DNA from: Symbiodinium sp. CCMP2592
Taxonomy: Eukaryota; Sar; Dinophyceae; Suessiales; Symbiodiniaceae
Reading direction: 5' to 3'
Assembly: GCA_905221615.1 (NCBI GenBank)
Contig: CAJNDT010005813.1
Span: 67,501-131,500 of the forward strand
DNA length: 64,000 nucleotides
Shown: piece by piece, positions 1-12,110 of the stretch
Numbering within the stretch: position 1 is the stretch's first letter
Layout: each line of letters begins with the position of its first letter
Notes under the pieces: generated by a model
Databases searched by the model: none
Told to the model about the DNA's origin: nothing
What the model saw: only the letters and a program-made list of their open reading frames with translations
Translations under genes and position numbers: made by a program

Positions 1-661
1 TTAGCGACGAGGGTTGATGAATTAGAGTTTGAGAGTTGGGCTCGCTTTTGGACTCAGGATTCGGGCTCTAGGGTTTGAGGTGGTTTCTGACAGTGAAGGG
101 CCTTTTTGCAAGTGCAGAAGCTAAGCAGACATGGGATGTTTAGCGGAGCACCTCGCGCTTCGGGCTCGCATGGCATGTAGCAAACAAAGTCCTGTGATCC
201 TGCAGCACAACCTCATATAGGGGGCCTGAATAATTGCCGAGACTATTTGGGTGTTCCTTGTTATAGTTGTATCATAACAAACCCCCTAAGCCCTATTCTG
301 ATGATTGAGGCCCCTATATTACATTCACCTGCAGATTCCGGCGCCTGCCCTCTGAAGTCGTTGAGGAGAGAATAACAAACCTCCACTCGTGCGGATGGGG
401 CGATGGGTCGGACAGATGGTTTCAAGGTTATGCAGTTGAAGGCAAGAGAGCCTTTTCAATTTTTCTGGGCCTCGCAAAGTGTCAGACCCGAAATGCCATC
501 GTGGCTGATTTTGTTCTTCGACGACGACCATCATCATGGTGGCTAGCTCTACCAGTTCTGCAGCCACAACCACCTGAAACATTTCCAGGATGGTTGAAAA
601 CAGACAGGTACGCAACCATGGTCAAGTTCGCACGCATGGGTAATAACAATGACAAGGACAG
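1..661. other. Gene-poor sequence, no gene seen
   Basis: No convincing coding sequence. It holds degenerate GGGTTT-type words and, at 291-313, an inverted copy of the dispersed 23-nt motif also found at 3204 and 3275. Confidence 0.6.
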
Positions 662-1346
<685 letters not shown>

Positions 1347-1445
1347 CCGGGGCGCAGTAGAAAAGCATAGTAGTACTAGTAGCACGAGTACTAATAGTAG
1401 TTGAAGCAGCAATAGCAGTACAGGCATTAGTAGCAGCAGTCGTAG

Positions 1446-1800
1446 CAGCAGTGGCAGTGGCAGTGGCTGTGGCAGTGGCTGTGGCTGTGGCTGTGGCAGT
1501 GGCAGTGGCAATGGTGGTAGCAACAACAACAACGATGATAACAAGCACAACAGTATTAACAAGAAACCATACTGACAGTGATAGTGATAGTGACACAGTG
1601 ATAGACATTGAAACTCTAACAATAGTTGTGATTAACAGCAGCGCAACGGTGGCAGCGAAGCTCATGGTAAGCATTCCTGTAAGCATCGCAGTGACAGTGC
1701 CAGCAACAGTCTGTCAGTGACGAAGGTGCTAATCATGCGAACAAGCCGAACAATGAGAGAGAGACAGTGTGAGAGAGAGAGAGAGAGAGAGACGGAGAGA
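1446..1800. repeat. GTGGCA/GTGGCT hexamers, GTGATA tract and (GA)n
   Basis: Hexamer repeats at about 1446-1515 are followed by AGTGATAGTGATAGTGA near 1576-1595 and a GA run near 1770-1800. The mixture continues the microsatellite cluster upstream. No gene is supported. Confidence 0.85.
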
Positions 1801-3203
1801 GAGATCACAAGAAGCTTTCTGCCGGTGAGACTAGAAGTAGCAACGGCGCTTGTCGTGAGGAGCATTCAAGGCGACCAGGATCCAGGCTTTGCTGCGCAGC
1901 TCCTTCATGCCGCGAGGGACCTCAAGGTGTCGTTTGAGACACGCAGGGATTTTGGATGAGGGGTTCAGGGTTTAGGGCATAGGGTTTGTGGTTTCAGGGC
2001 TTCGGGTCTTGAGATGTCGCCGGCTTTTGACGGAAGATAAGAACTTGAACACCACTGCTGTAAAGCGAAATGATAAGATGTAACGATCGTGCACGATCAC
2101 GGGTGCATTCTCAGAACTTTCCCTTGTAGCTCTCCCATGACGCCCTGCGCGGGTATTGTCAACAGATACGAATGTCCTGCCAACTGTTGCCGTGGTTGCC
2201 GCAGCTGGTCCTACGTGTCTATACGGCTACAGCTGCTATTACGATGACTACTTTCAGTGCAACTACTCGTCCTCTTCTTGTGGCACCAAGAACCAATACT
2301 TCTGACACTAATGTGAAAACCTTTCCCGACAACGACGATCACCAGGTAGACGACGCGTATGGAAGCCTTACAGATCATCACAGGTTGTTGGGGTATCTTA
2401 TAGTACAATGATCCAAGACCCACGAAGGAATGGTAAGTCTGGTTGCTAGCTCTTCCGGCCCAAATTTATGCCGAAAATCTGACGTCAGTTTGCAGCCCCG
2501 GCACCCGGGGCGAAGTCGAAGGTGCCGAAGGGGCACCTTGGAGCAGTTTGGCGCATTGCCCTGCGTAGTGTCTTGGTGCATAGGCGCTGCTGCTGACTCA
2601 GCGGTGTATCGGTGCGTCTGCGGGGACACTGAAATCGTGCAGCCGTGCAAACGACAGCCATGGGTTCCAACCCCCGAAGTTAGTGTAGTTAGTGTAGCAC
2701 CCGAACAGACAAATTGAAACTAAAGCATGGGGGAGCAGAAATGAGCTCGGGAAGTGGGATCGCTGAAATCATGGCACTGCTACTATGTTGCCACTACTTA
2801 ACAAGACACTAAGGACGTGCCATTGTCAAAGTCCGAGCAGTTGCGATAAGTAGCAACGAAAATCATCCAAATGACGATTCGCATGAACTCTACTCACGGT
2901 CATAGTTCGCGCCACGTGAGTCTGTTTTCGAGCTGCAGCCAATCGAATCGCTCGGCGCTACATCCACTGCCTTCACCGGGGCATAGTTGGAAGAGTAATG
3001 CAGCCTCTATTTTCCAAGCCGTTCTAAGTTGTAAGCGGTAAAAGCCCTAAACCCTAAACCCCTCGGAAGACAGAGCTGTTGCAGGAAGACACGGCAGGAA
3101 AGTGCCAGGAGGCCGGAGGGCTCACGCTTGCATTGTGCTGGGATCCTTCTTGCCTCAGGGCCAGCAACAGGCAACAAGATGGCAAGTACCTTTGGCAATG
3201 TAA
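1801..3203. other. Gene-poor stretch, no gene seen
   Basis: Short overlapping open frames of at most about 95 codons occur on both strands, with no recognisable domain. A weak TTTAGGG-like tract lies at 1960-2020 and CCCTAAA-like words near 3045-3062. Confidence 0.55.
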
Positions 3204-3297
3204 GGGCCTCAATAATTAGAATAGGGTCCGTTCAAAAGGGTCGCTTTAATGTGCTACCATACGGGTTCAGTATAGGGCCTTAATAGTTAGAATAGGA
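3204..3297. repeat. Two direct copies of a dispersed 23-nt motif
   Basis: The words at 3204-3226 and 3275-3297 match each other at most positions (GGGCCTCAATAATTAGAAT and GGGCCTTAATAGTTAGAAT at their starts). An inverted third copy lies at 291-313. They sit beside the hairpin at 3393-3497, so all may belong to one small non-coding repeat family. Confidence 0.65.
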
Positions 3298-3392
3298 TTT
3301 GGGGCCCATTATACTGTAACTGTAATAAGGGTACCCTTTTAGTAACCCTTAAAGGAGCCTTTTAGAGGAACCCTTTTAAAGGAACCCTATCA

Positions 3393-3497
3393 TACGGTTG
3401 ATGATATAAATACTGCATTACCCGTAATGAGGAATATACCATAATTCCCATAGTTTAGGGTCCTTAAGGTAATGCAGGATTTATATCTTCAACCGTA
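3393..3497. repeat. Imperfect inverted repeat (29-bp arms)
   Basis: Arm one is 3393-3421 and arm two is 3469-3497. The reverse complement of arm two matches arm one at 27 of 29 positions, with a 47-nt loop between. The surroundings are AT-rich and full of small palindromes such as AAGGGTACCCTT near 3337. It resembles the core of a MITE-like or structured non-coding element; no coding capacity. Confidence 0.8.
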
Positions 3498-3654
3498 GGT
3501 CATTATTACGGTCCCTACATTACGCGATGTCCCAAGAGCAGGCTGCCAGGCTGCTGCTTCCGACAAGCTCGACAACTTGGGTTTCGAAGTCGTCCATGAT
3601 CTTGTCTGCCTGCAGTGGGTTTTGGGTTTTTGTAACGTTGATGTGCCCCCTTTC

Positions 3655-3742
3655 TCCATGGGTTTAGGGTTTAGGGTCCAGGGTTTATGGCTTAGGGCCT
3701 AGGGTTGGGGGTTTAGGTGCAGGGTTCAGGGTTCAGGGTTTG
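3655..3742 (+). repeat. Interstitial telomere-like tract (TTTAGGG variants)
   Basis: A run of GGGTTTAGGG-type words with substitutions (GGGTTTAGGGTTTAGGG, then CAGGGTTTATGG and CAGGGTTCAGGG). TTTAGGG is the telomeric repeat reported for several dinoflagellates. The degeneracy argues for an old interstitial tract rather than a chromosome end. Confidence 0.75.
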
Positions 3743-5483
3743 CTGCAGAGCACTGGGGCTCGCTTCAGGGGCCTTTGCATCGGGCTGCTTCCGCTGTTAA
3801 AGAGGCACGCAGCTGAATGCTCCATGCATACTTGCCCCACAGCATGCCATCAGCTGCAGGGGTTTTGAAGAATCGTATTGGTGGTAGAGCATGAAGATAG
3901 GCTTTCTAACATTCACCCGTCTACTTTGGAGAGTGCAGATTCATCGGGATCTGGCTGCGGGGCCATCATCTGATATTCAGCAGGTTTTCAGTCGGCCGCT
4001 CCTGCCACTCCTTGTGGATCAGCGTCACAGTTCTCATCACCTGCACAATGCAACTTCGGATGGTTCGCTCTTGCAGCTGTCTGTTGTGATGATTAAGACG
4101 AAGACTGCACTTGCAAACAGCACTAATCATGTCCGGGTTTCTCCTGCCTAGACTCCCTTGCACTGTGGCAAAGGAGTGCGAAAGCTGATCCAAACCCGCC
4201 TGGATGTAAAGCCGCAACGTACTCTTGTCATTGATGTTTTCGCCGACTTTGGGGTCATAGCCTCAGGCACCAAAGCAGGACTAGAAAAAGCATCGTTGCG
4301 CTCGCAAACGGGAATCAACTGGGGCAGCCACGATCTTTGATGTTGGGGAACTCCTTCTTTGGGCACATCCTGCACGGGGTTTCATGTCGCTCCGCACGGC
4401 AATAAACGTATGTTGCAAACTTCTAGATTTAGACCAGACTCGACTTTTTGCGCCTGCATGATTGTACTCCACTCGACATTACTCCTACAGCCGTCCTGCG
4501 GCTGTTTAGAACACAATCTGAACACGAAAGTTCTGAGTCCTACCCTGAAGCCCTGAATCGGCTCGGCTTCGGCCATCGTCTCCAAACCGATTCTTGGGCC
4601 CAACTCCCCTCCGCGGGTCCGGTAGATTTGGCCGATCGCTGCCAGGAGCCCAAACCTTCTGCGGGTTTAGGGCATCAAGGCTTTGAAAATTAGGGCTTCC
4701 AGGCGTTGCTTTGGGGCTTCGTGGCTCTATAAGGCTTTAAGTTCCAGCAGTGGGGGGGGGGGGGTTGAATCTTACGGCTGTAGGATGGTGGGGTTTGGCC
4801 CTTGGCGTTTGAGCGGGCCTGGTTCTTCTAGCACCGCGTTTGCCGAACACCCTCGATTTCGGGTTGCATGCCGGGTGACGCGGGGGGGGGGAGGGGGCGT
4901 GTGCTCCAGGAATGACTCCGGACTATTTGACACGAAACTCCAAGCCCGAAAACCGACAAGCTTAGGATGACACTCTTCTCCAGCAGCCTCGAACCTTGAA
5001 ACTAGCAAGAGTGGGAACTAATCGGAAGAGGGAGTTAACGGCTTCAGCCATCGGACTTGGATGAAGTGAGGCAGCCAGGCTGCATCTGCGTGTGCGACGC
5101 GAGCACGAACATCATGCGGAGCACCTGTGACCGTTGACATGTGCTTGTTTTTCGTCCTGCTTATCAAGCGTTAGCGTTGCCAGCAGCGTCAGCAGATATC
5201 AGCAGAACGGGTATGGATGTGTTGACATCTCCTTGATCGTCATGTTATCACCAATGCTCGCATCCCACTCATAATGACTGCTCAGTTTTGTTCCACATGC
5301 GCTGCGGGTCAAGGGTCTCACAGCCCGCACTTGATCCTGCAGTACATTTGCTCTGGCAATGAAGCTTTTTTAAGACACAAGAACCTTGCACAGCAGGCTC
5401 AAGGATACGACGCTGCTATGTCACATCGCACCAGACGCTCAATGGCGTTGGGGTTGTCGTAGTAGTTGTTGTTGTAATTAGTG

Positions 5484-5485
<2 letters not shown>

Positions 5486-5514
<29 letters not shown>
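5486..5514 (+). repeat. (GCA)n microsatellite
   Basis: About ten uninterrupted GCA units. No gene surrounds it. Confidence 0.95.
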
Positions 5515-5793
5515 TTGTTTGATCCTTCATTTTGATCTACTTGTACTTCTTCTTCTTTCTTCTTCCAATCCTGCATCTCTGATCGTGGATTCCAGCTGGC
5601 AGAGCCACCCCAATCGTGCTCCTGCTTGTAATTCAATACTTCACCCTAGACCCTAAACAGCCGACCCCTCCTGGCCTCTTTGTCTAGCTTGGGACCACCC
5701 CCTTCCGCGTAGCTGCTCACGAAGCAGTCCAAGAACTTGTCCATGTTCGCAGTCTTCCAACAGTGGATTTTTGGGTTTAAGGTCTCCGGCTGA

Positions 5794-5854
5794 TGTTTAG
5801 GGTTCAGGGTTGAGGGTTTAGGGTTAGGGTTTAGGGTTTAGGGTTTGGGGTTTG
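5794..5854 (+). repeat. Interstitial telomere-like tract, best TTTAGGG array
   Basis: The cleanest tract in the window: several consecutive TTTAGGG units mixed with TTCAGGG, TGAGGG and TTAGGG variants. Similar weaker tracts occur near 6345-6415, 7435-7475 and 7500-7570. Confidence 0.85.
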
Positions 5855-7036
5855 CTATTGGGCTATACGCGTTGAGGATTACTGTTTACTATACGGATTA
5901 ATTAATGTCAGGTTTGCCTGGTGGATTACTGTAAAATCGGTACAGACTAGTAAGGCTGCCAGGTTCCCATTGGGGTTAGGCCATAGGGTTTGGGATTTGT
6001 GCAGTGGGCTTTTGATTTCATAGCAGGGTTCCGGCACTTGGAGATAGGGTTCGGCAGATTCTCATTAAAGGGACATCCTGGATCCTACCTGTACAACTAT
6101 GGTGTGCCTCCACCAGAAACTAAGCCCTAAACACTGAAACCTTGAAACAGACTAGACCCTGAACCCGCAATCCTGGACCCGAAAACGCAAACCCCATACC
6201 GTAAACCCCGACTCAGACCCTAAACAGCAGAGCCTAAACCGGCAAGGCTTTCAGGATGACTCCGGCAGAGAACTCCGCCATCAATCTCTAATTACAAATC
6301 CGAGAGGAAGCACGAGCTTCTACAGATGATTTGAGGGTCTAAGAGGGCTTAGGGTTTAGGAGTTTAGGGTTTGGGGGTTTCGGGGTTGAGGGGTTCAGGT
6401 TTGAGGGTTTAGCGCTTTCCCTGAAACCCGGTACTGATACCAAGAAGAGTCAGACTAAACGCCCGCCATGATAAGGGTCAGCAAACCCGTAGCATGACAC
6501 AATGCCGGTGCGACAGCGCGGGCATAGTGCCCAAACTTGAATCGGTGAGTCAGGTTTCGGAGTCGTGGGGATCGAAGGGAAAACCTGCGAGATGGTGGCA
6601 GTACTTGGGGCGGAAGCTCAGGGTTGCCTCCAGAAGGAAGCTCTGATGCTGGCCATTATGACACTGACGATGACGAGGAGTGATGATGCGGCCAGGATGA
6701 CAGTGGTGATGATGATGGTGAAGAAGAAGAAGGAGGAGAACAGGATCAGGCTGGAGATGAGAAAGAGTTTGAGTATCAGGAGTGGGGGGGGCGAGCATGA
6801 GACCGATGTGCATGACCGAAGCGAACCACAGACAGTTCCAGCGATGACACGAAGGTGATGACCGCTGTATTGTAAAGCCATGTCGTCCACAAGACAACAA
6901 AGAAGAAGCGGGCAAATCGGACTTCTCAAACACGCGTCGTTTCAACGTGCATTCATCTCTGACAGCCCGGTCATTCTCGACCCCTGCGCAACAATGGTCG
7001 AGCTGAAACTTTCTGCCTGTCGCCAAAGGAAGCTAT
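5855..7036. other. Gene-poor stretch with telomere-like words
   Basis: No supported gene. Open frames at 6550-7026 overlap each other on both strands and show only low-complexity composition (GAT/GATG-rich), so I do not call them. Confidence 0.5.
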
Positions 7037-7110
7037 CTAACCCCTAAACCCTAAACCCCAAACCCCTAAACCCCAAACCGTAAACCGTAACCTAAACCCT
7101 AAACCGTTCA
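7037..7110 (-). repeat. Interstitial telomere-like tract (CCCTAAA orientation)
   Basis: Consecutive CCCTAAA and CCCCAAA/CCGTAAA variants, opposite in orientation to the tract at 5794. A similar inverted tract lies near 7600-7655. Mixed orientations within 2 kb suggest repeated capture or rearrangement of telomeric sequence. Confidence 0.85.
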
Positions 7111-7885
7111 TCCCCACGCCTGGACCCTGTACCCTGAGTCCCCTGGGCCCTAAACTTTAAGTGCGCAAGAAGCGGCGCTGCCCTGTTTGCCAATTCCGCT
7201 TGTGATGTGGCTGTCTGCTACCACCCCCCATTCAAGCCCTAATGCAATGCAGAACTCTAGGAAACCTTTAGAAAACCCAACCCTTGATACAACCGTAAAA
7301 CCTTATAAAGCCCTATAAGAGCTGTAATACCCTACAAACCCTGATAGAATGCCCAAGCTGAAACGTCCAAGGGACCAGAACTTCGAAATCGCAGCAGTAC
7401 AGCCACCACCAGAGCTTAAAGCCTGGTCATCAGGGTTTTTGGGTTTAGGTTTAGGGTTTAGGGCTTGAGGTCGTGGTGTGTGTCGGGTTTTGGGATTTGG
7501 GCTTCGGGATTAGGGATTTGGGCGGTTTAGGCGGGTTTAGGTTCGGGGGTTTTAAGGTTTTCGGTTTGGGGTATCGCGCTTGAAGGCTTGGTTCAGGCAG
7601 CCTAAACCATAAGCCCTAAACCATAAATCCTAAACCCTAAACCCTACACCGCTTTAATTTAGGGTGTAGGGGCATTTCGGGTTTACGGCTCATGTTTTTC
7701 TGCTCTGGGTCTTGAGCCAGGGCAGGTCTGCGGTTCAACACGTGGGAGCAAGGGGACAGACGCTACGAACACTGAACGCGCCCCTGGACCCTGACCCCGG
7801 AACCCTAAACTCGACGTCCCTAAGCCCTAAACACAAGTCATGAAGCTCACGAGGCTGCTATACTGCACTAGAAGTAACTTAGAAC

Positions 7886-8104
7886 AGTTATTCCGACCCC
7901 AAACACAGAAGCCACTATGTTAGGTAGGAACAAGAAGGAAAGGGAAGGGAAACCCCAAAAGGAACCCCGGCCCTGAACGAAGAAGCACGACTCAGTGCGC
8001 CTCTTTTCATCTTGAACCAAATGAAGTTGGCATTAACCATGTCACAGAAGTTGCACAGTCAGGTAACATTACTTTAGATGGAGGTTGTTCGCAATTCTTC
8101 AACT
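7886..8104 (-). repeat. 3' LTR of element 1
   Basis: 219 bp, about 96% identical by eye to 13229-13451. On the sense strand it begins AGTTGAAGAAT and ends ATAACT, so the termini are AGTT/AACT rather than TG/CA. The spliced-leader-like word of the other copy is present but mutated near 8011. Confidence 0.9.
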
Positions 8105-8115
8105 CCCCCCTCCTG
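8105..8115 (-). promoter_or_regulatory. Polypurine tract of element 1
   Basis: The sense strand reads CAGGAGGGGGG directly before the 3' LTR, the position and composition expected for the plus-strand primer in reverse transcription. Confidence 0.85.
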
Positions 8116-8362
8116 ACTTGGAAAATCTGTACATCAATGCAAATGGATCCATTTAATTAACGAACTGAGGAAAACAACCTGCCGTTGATTTCTTGACCGA
8201 TGCGTCACGACACGGTCAGTGACGGTTGATTCCATGACCAGCCTGATGTGGCGCAAGGAGCAGCCACCAAACAACCAGGAGGTCTTGACAAGTGAAGCTT
8301 AGCTTCGAGGGCATAAAGTGCTCAGCATCATAACCCGATTTAACATCCAATCCAACCCAAGC

Positions 8363-8665
8363 TTAGCTATATGAGGGTAGAATGGAAGTTGACATTGTCA
8401 ACAGCTGGAGCGCATGAGACCATTTCTGGACTGCCAACGCTTTGGTGAGAGGGTCACCTCTCTGCTCACTCGTGTGGATATACTCCAGAATGACATTGGA
8501 GTTGTCATTGACATATTCACAAGTCGATGACACGTTCACACGGTGGGTTTTGCCTAAATGGCGGAGTTTGGAACTGAATCCTTTTCTGACGATTGCAATG
8601 CAAGCCTGATTATCCTCGTAGATATGCAAGCAGATCCCGGGGATGAGGGCCTCCCAGACTTCATG
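8363..8665 (-). pseudogene. RNase H C-terminal part, element 1 (frame-shifted)
   Basis: The translation contains YEDNQACI, HLGKTHRVN and GDPLTKAL, the hallmark end of Ty1/copia RNase H and its tail. It continues the protein encoded upstream at 8554-10542 but in another frame; the in-frame sequence before the first listed Met (…IPGICLHIYEDNQ) joins smoothly to the upstream homology. I place the frameshift near 8660. The enzyme degrades RNA in RNA/DNA hybrids during reverse transcription. It is probably inactive here. Confidence 0.85.
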
Positions 8666-10542
8666 TAAGGGAAGGGAATTGCATCGTTGTACAGAGCTCC
8701 ACTTAGTGAAACGAACTCTGCTTCAGTACTTGACCGAGATACGACCTTTTGACGTTTACTCGACCATGACAACAAAGCGAAGCTTCCTGGGCCTTCGATA
8801 GCCAACACGTATCCGCTGGTAGATCGGGATGTGTCAATGCAGCCGGCGAAGTCGGAATCACAGTAGAGGGACAACCGTAAATCCGAAGGAGAATCGCTGA
8901 TGCACAAAATCAATGCGTAATCGACTGAATGAAGAATATAACCGATCAATCGATGAACTCGACGGTCATCGTTCTTGGACCAGCTGCAGACGTGCGAGGC
9001 AAGCGTTGTGACTGCCACAATCAAGTCGGGCCGACTTAACCTTGCAAGCCATAACACCTTCATTAAGATTTTCGCGGCAACTTCGGTAAGTTGCCCGCGG
9101 CAATCGTCGTCTGCTGCAGGTAGTGTGCTAATGTCAAGATGGGGAGTAAGCTGAGGTTTAACCTTAAGCGAACATACAGTCTCGTACAATTGAACACACT
9201 GTTTTGCGAAATCTGTTGATTCAAGTGCTAGTGCTTTCTTTTCTTGCCAGCACACGAATCTGTGGCATCTTCCAAGTACCCTTGAAAGGGCTGCGTACGG
9301 CTCGAGCTTAACCTCCTTGGAGAGGGAGCGCCAGAAGTCGTCATGCAGGGACCGACGTCCAGACAAAGTCAAGTCGTCTACGTAGACGCATAAGACTAAT
9401 CCTCGGGACTTGAAGTAATAAACCGAAGGGAGGTTTGGAAACTCAACCCCACCTAGCTTAACCAGAATCTCATGGAGATGTTGCTGCCAATAGGCGGAAC
9501 TTTCGGGGTGCCCATACAACGCTTTGTGCAGGAGCGCGCATGGTTGGAAGATGTGCTTCTTGTCGGGTGGGACTAGCTCTGGAGGTAGGAGGACGTACGT
9601 GCGGTGCTTCGTCTTGAGCTTGGCTTGTGTGTAAGCTCGTACTGCGTCGCTGGTAGTCACACCATGGGACTCCAGTAGACCGAAGGCAACCGCTGTGTTC
9701 AATCCTTCAAGTGAAGATGGAGATGATGCAAACAGCTCTTCAAATACAGCAGACATGCCGGATTGGTCCCTGATATCATCACCCCTGAAGACTATTCTTG
9801 CTTTCAGACGCCACTGATCAGGACTCAGCTCAGATCCTTTTACGGATAAAATGACCAGCAAATTTCCGAAGTGAATCACATTAGAAGTCCTAGTAGCCCA
9901 TGCAAGAATATCCTTTTTGGACACTATCTCGTCTTCAAGCCACGTCCCAACATCAACAAGGCCATCTTTCTCTTTCTTTATTGCCTCATAGGCTCCTGGT
10001 TGACCCGACCATTCATTTCTATCGAGAAGGCGGTGAACTAAACCCGGAAGCTTAACCTCTTTCATCCCAGACTCATGCATAAGATCATCAAGAGGAACTT
10101 TGGGTTTAGAATCCTTTTCACGATGGAACTGTGGCAAGGAAGGAACATATGGGAGCGCTGGCGTCTGGAACGCCTCGGCAAAAGGGAATAGAGATATGAG
10201 CAGCACTTTATGGAATGCTTCAGGATAGAAGGCTACCCGTGGCCAAAGCGTGCTCGATGAGCAATGCTTGACATGTGAGGCGTGAGTGCACTTGAAAGGT
10301 TTGAAGTTTTCGACTAGCCGTTTGCTCGAAGACATGATTTGCCATGGAGCGTCAAACGGAGCTCCTGATATCGAAACCATATCTAGAGCACAGCCCTTGA
10401 ACGAAATTCTACGAAGGCTGAATTGATCCTCGAAGGCTTGAACTTCGGGAAGCAACCAACACATGGAGTCTTGTGGCCATTCGAGAGAAACTTCGCCACC
10501 ATTGGAAACGATGATTGACGCAACCTGAAGAAAACCCAGCAA
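8554..10542 (-). pseudogene. Reverse transcriptase and RNase H of element 1, with N-terminal methyltransferase-like half
   Basis: 662 codons. Residues 1 to about 100 carry a motif set (SLEWPQDSMCW, GCA, PW, then Cys/His) that continues the methyltransferase-like domain encoded just upstream at 10549-10992. Copia RT follows, with the catalytic YVDD at about residues 383-388 (VCVYVDDLTLSG) and RNase H starting near 557 (YCDSDFAGC). The last ~40 residues after SSTEAEFVSLSG are out of frame; the true continuation is at 8363-8665. The ORF start is arbitrary, since homology runs in from upstream. RT copies element RNA into cDNA in the particle. Confidence 0.9.
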
Positions 10543-10548
10543 AGTCCT

Positions 10549-10992
10549 CTAAGCCTTCCAGTGAACGTACCCAGAGTATCTAGCTCCCCATCCGTCACCT
10601 AATAGAGAACCAACTAGACAGCATCCCGGCACAGCAGACACTTGGCTGATGAGCTGATCGATGACAACCGGATCAGATAGATCAACACGGTCACATGATA
10701 TCGAGACAACTTGAACGCCTGATCCTTTGGCAATGTCGGTAAGATTGGACCGCGAATGGGACGCGATCTCAAACAACACAAGAGCTCCGAGCTTTTGGTG
10801 TCGAAACATCGCAGGTAATGCAAGAGGATCTTCAAGGCCAGTTTCAGACGGTTCATAATCGGAGAGATGATCTCCATCGGGACGGGCAGGAGGCCTAGGC
10901 AGCTGGAGCTCTTCGTACGACAAGAAATCTTTGGGAACTGGAGTCTCGGGAGCTTTAGCTTCTCGACCGAATGCCTTCTCAAACCTTGCAAT
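10549..10992 (-). pseudogene. Methyltransferase-like domain, N-terminal half (element 1)
   Basis: The open stretch reads on from the in-frame TGA at 10993-10995. It contains ALVLFEIASH, VVSISCDRVDLSD and CCLVGSLLGDGW, a pattern like motifs I, II and IV of a Rossmann-fold methyltransferase. The second half (SLEWP…CW) lies in the next ORF after a frame change near 10550. A related domain sits at the C-terminus of the RNase H ORF of element 2 (22115-25060), where VDLCGLGNGYA, FVASLLRSG and SLDMPSSCSCW align by eye. Biochemical function is inferred, and the family may not be catalytic. Confidence 0.5.
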
Positions 10993-11691
10993 TCACTCAG
11001 CATTGTGATTGCTTTTGTCGTTGTCGCAAGCATAGCACCAAAGTGTGGGACCTATCTTACGAAATCTAGCATACGTAATGTAAATCCTACGAAGTTTCTT
11101 CCTCTCGCCCTGTTCTGTGATCCCATGCGGCGTGAAAGGAATCGGAAGAGGTTCTTGGGCAGGCACATCGCCTTCATCAGCAAACGTCAGCAATGCATGC
11201 TCTGCAGCGTTGCGAAGGGGAAACACAGGATCATCGGACCGAACATAAAGCTCAGCCTCCGGAACGCTGATCGGCTCAGTCCAAACACCAATCTTGGAAC
11301 GAAGCTTTTCTAAGTCAAGCACAAGGGTCTCAGAGCGATAGATGCCACCTGGTTCCAATCGCCATCCTGCGAACACGCCTGGAGCAGCGTTTGGACCGAA
11401 CTTGCTTTCATGCTTATGTCGGTAAAACACAAGCTTGCCAAGAATCAGCTTTCTGATGCAAACTTCATCCCTGCCTGAATCTTCAATGATGAAATCCCAC
11501 CTACAGAGCGACTCATCTTGCGGTGAAGGCAACGTCAGATTCAAGGCGATGGCACCGTAACGACAAGCAACGGGCCACAACTCAGGACGAATCGAAAACC
11601 CAGCTTCAAGGAACGATGATCTCACGTCTTCTTGGAAGGTCCTAATCTCCCGCTCACAGGTCAGTGGCGCAATGCGCCGATCAGACCACAC
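10993..11691 (-). pseudogene. Integrase C-terminal region of element 1
   Basis: The motif pattern (FLEAGFSIRPELWPVACRY, FGPNAAPGVFAGWRLEPGG, ETLVLDLEKL) matches what follows the catalytic core of copia-type integrases. A Cys/His motif ends the ORF (CYACDNDKSNHNAE), where the codon for the expected final Cys is replaced by TGA at 10993-10995; the frame then continues with sense homology. The D,D-35-E core is absent upstream, presumably deleted near 11,700. It cannot encode a working integrase. Confidence 0.7.
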
Positions 11692-11742
11692 GGATACCCC
11701 CGGTCAGTGGCGCAATGCGCCTAACAGACCACACAGATATAC
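11659..11742. repeat. Two-copy tandem duplication, 43-bp period
   Basis: GGTCAGTGGCGCAATGCGCC starts at 11659 and again at 11702, with most of the following 20 bases also matching. The unit contains the palindrome GCGCAATGCGC. It lies where the integrase core should be, so it may mark a deletion scar. Confidence 0.85.
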
Positions 11743-12110
11743 CCTGAAGCCTGAAAGTAACCTTAAACCAAACTGCCCAGGATAAGGTGGTGGCGCGAGG
11801 CAGCCTTTCACACCGAATCCGAATGCACACGCTGAGCACTTCAGCCTGAGATCCAATTCAAAATGGAAGGTTCCGCCTCGAAAATCGAGGAAAAAGACCG
11901 ACCAATCGACGGCAGATCCCGCCGAGGCGATTGGATGTGAAACGCAGCAGCGTTAGCCGATCTGTTCCACTCCTCACAGATCCCCGTGTTATCGTCTATT
12001 ATCAACAACGATGGCCGTTGGAAGAGGCGTCGACAGATGTCAAGCTTTCCGAGGCGTCCTATACGGGATCGAGTGATGATGACTAAATCAGCTTGACGTT
12101 GACCAACAGA

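Noticed and set aside
5390-5405. GGCTCAAGG as a spliced-leader relic
   Set aside because: Only nine bases match and nothing coding follows; chance is adequate.
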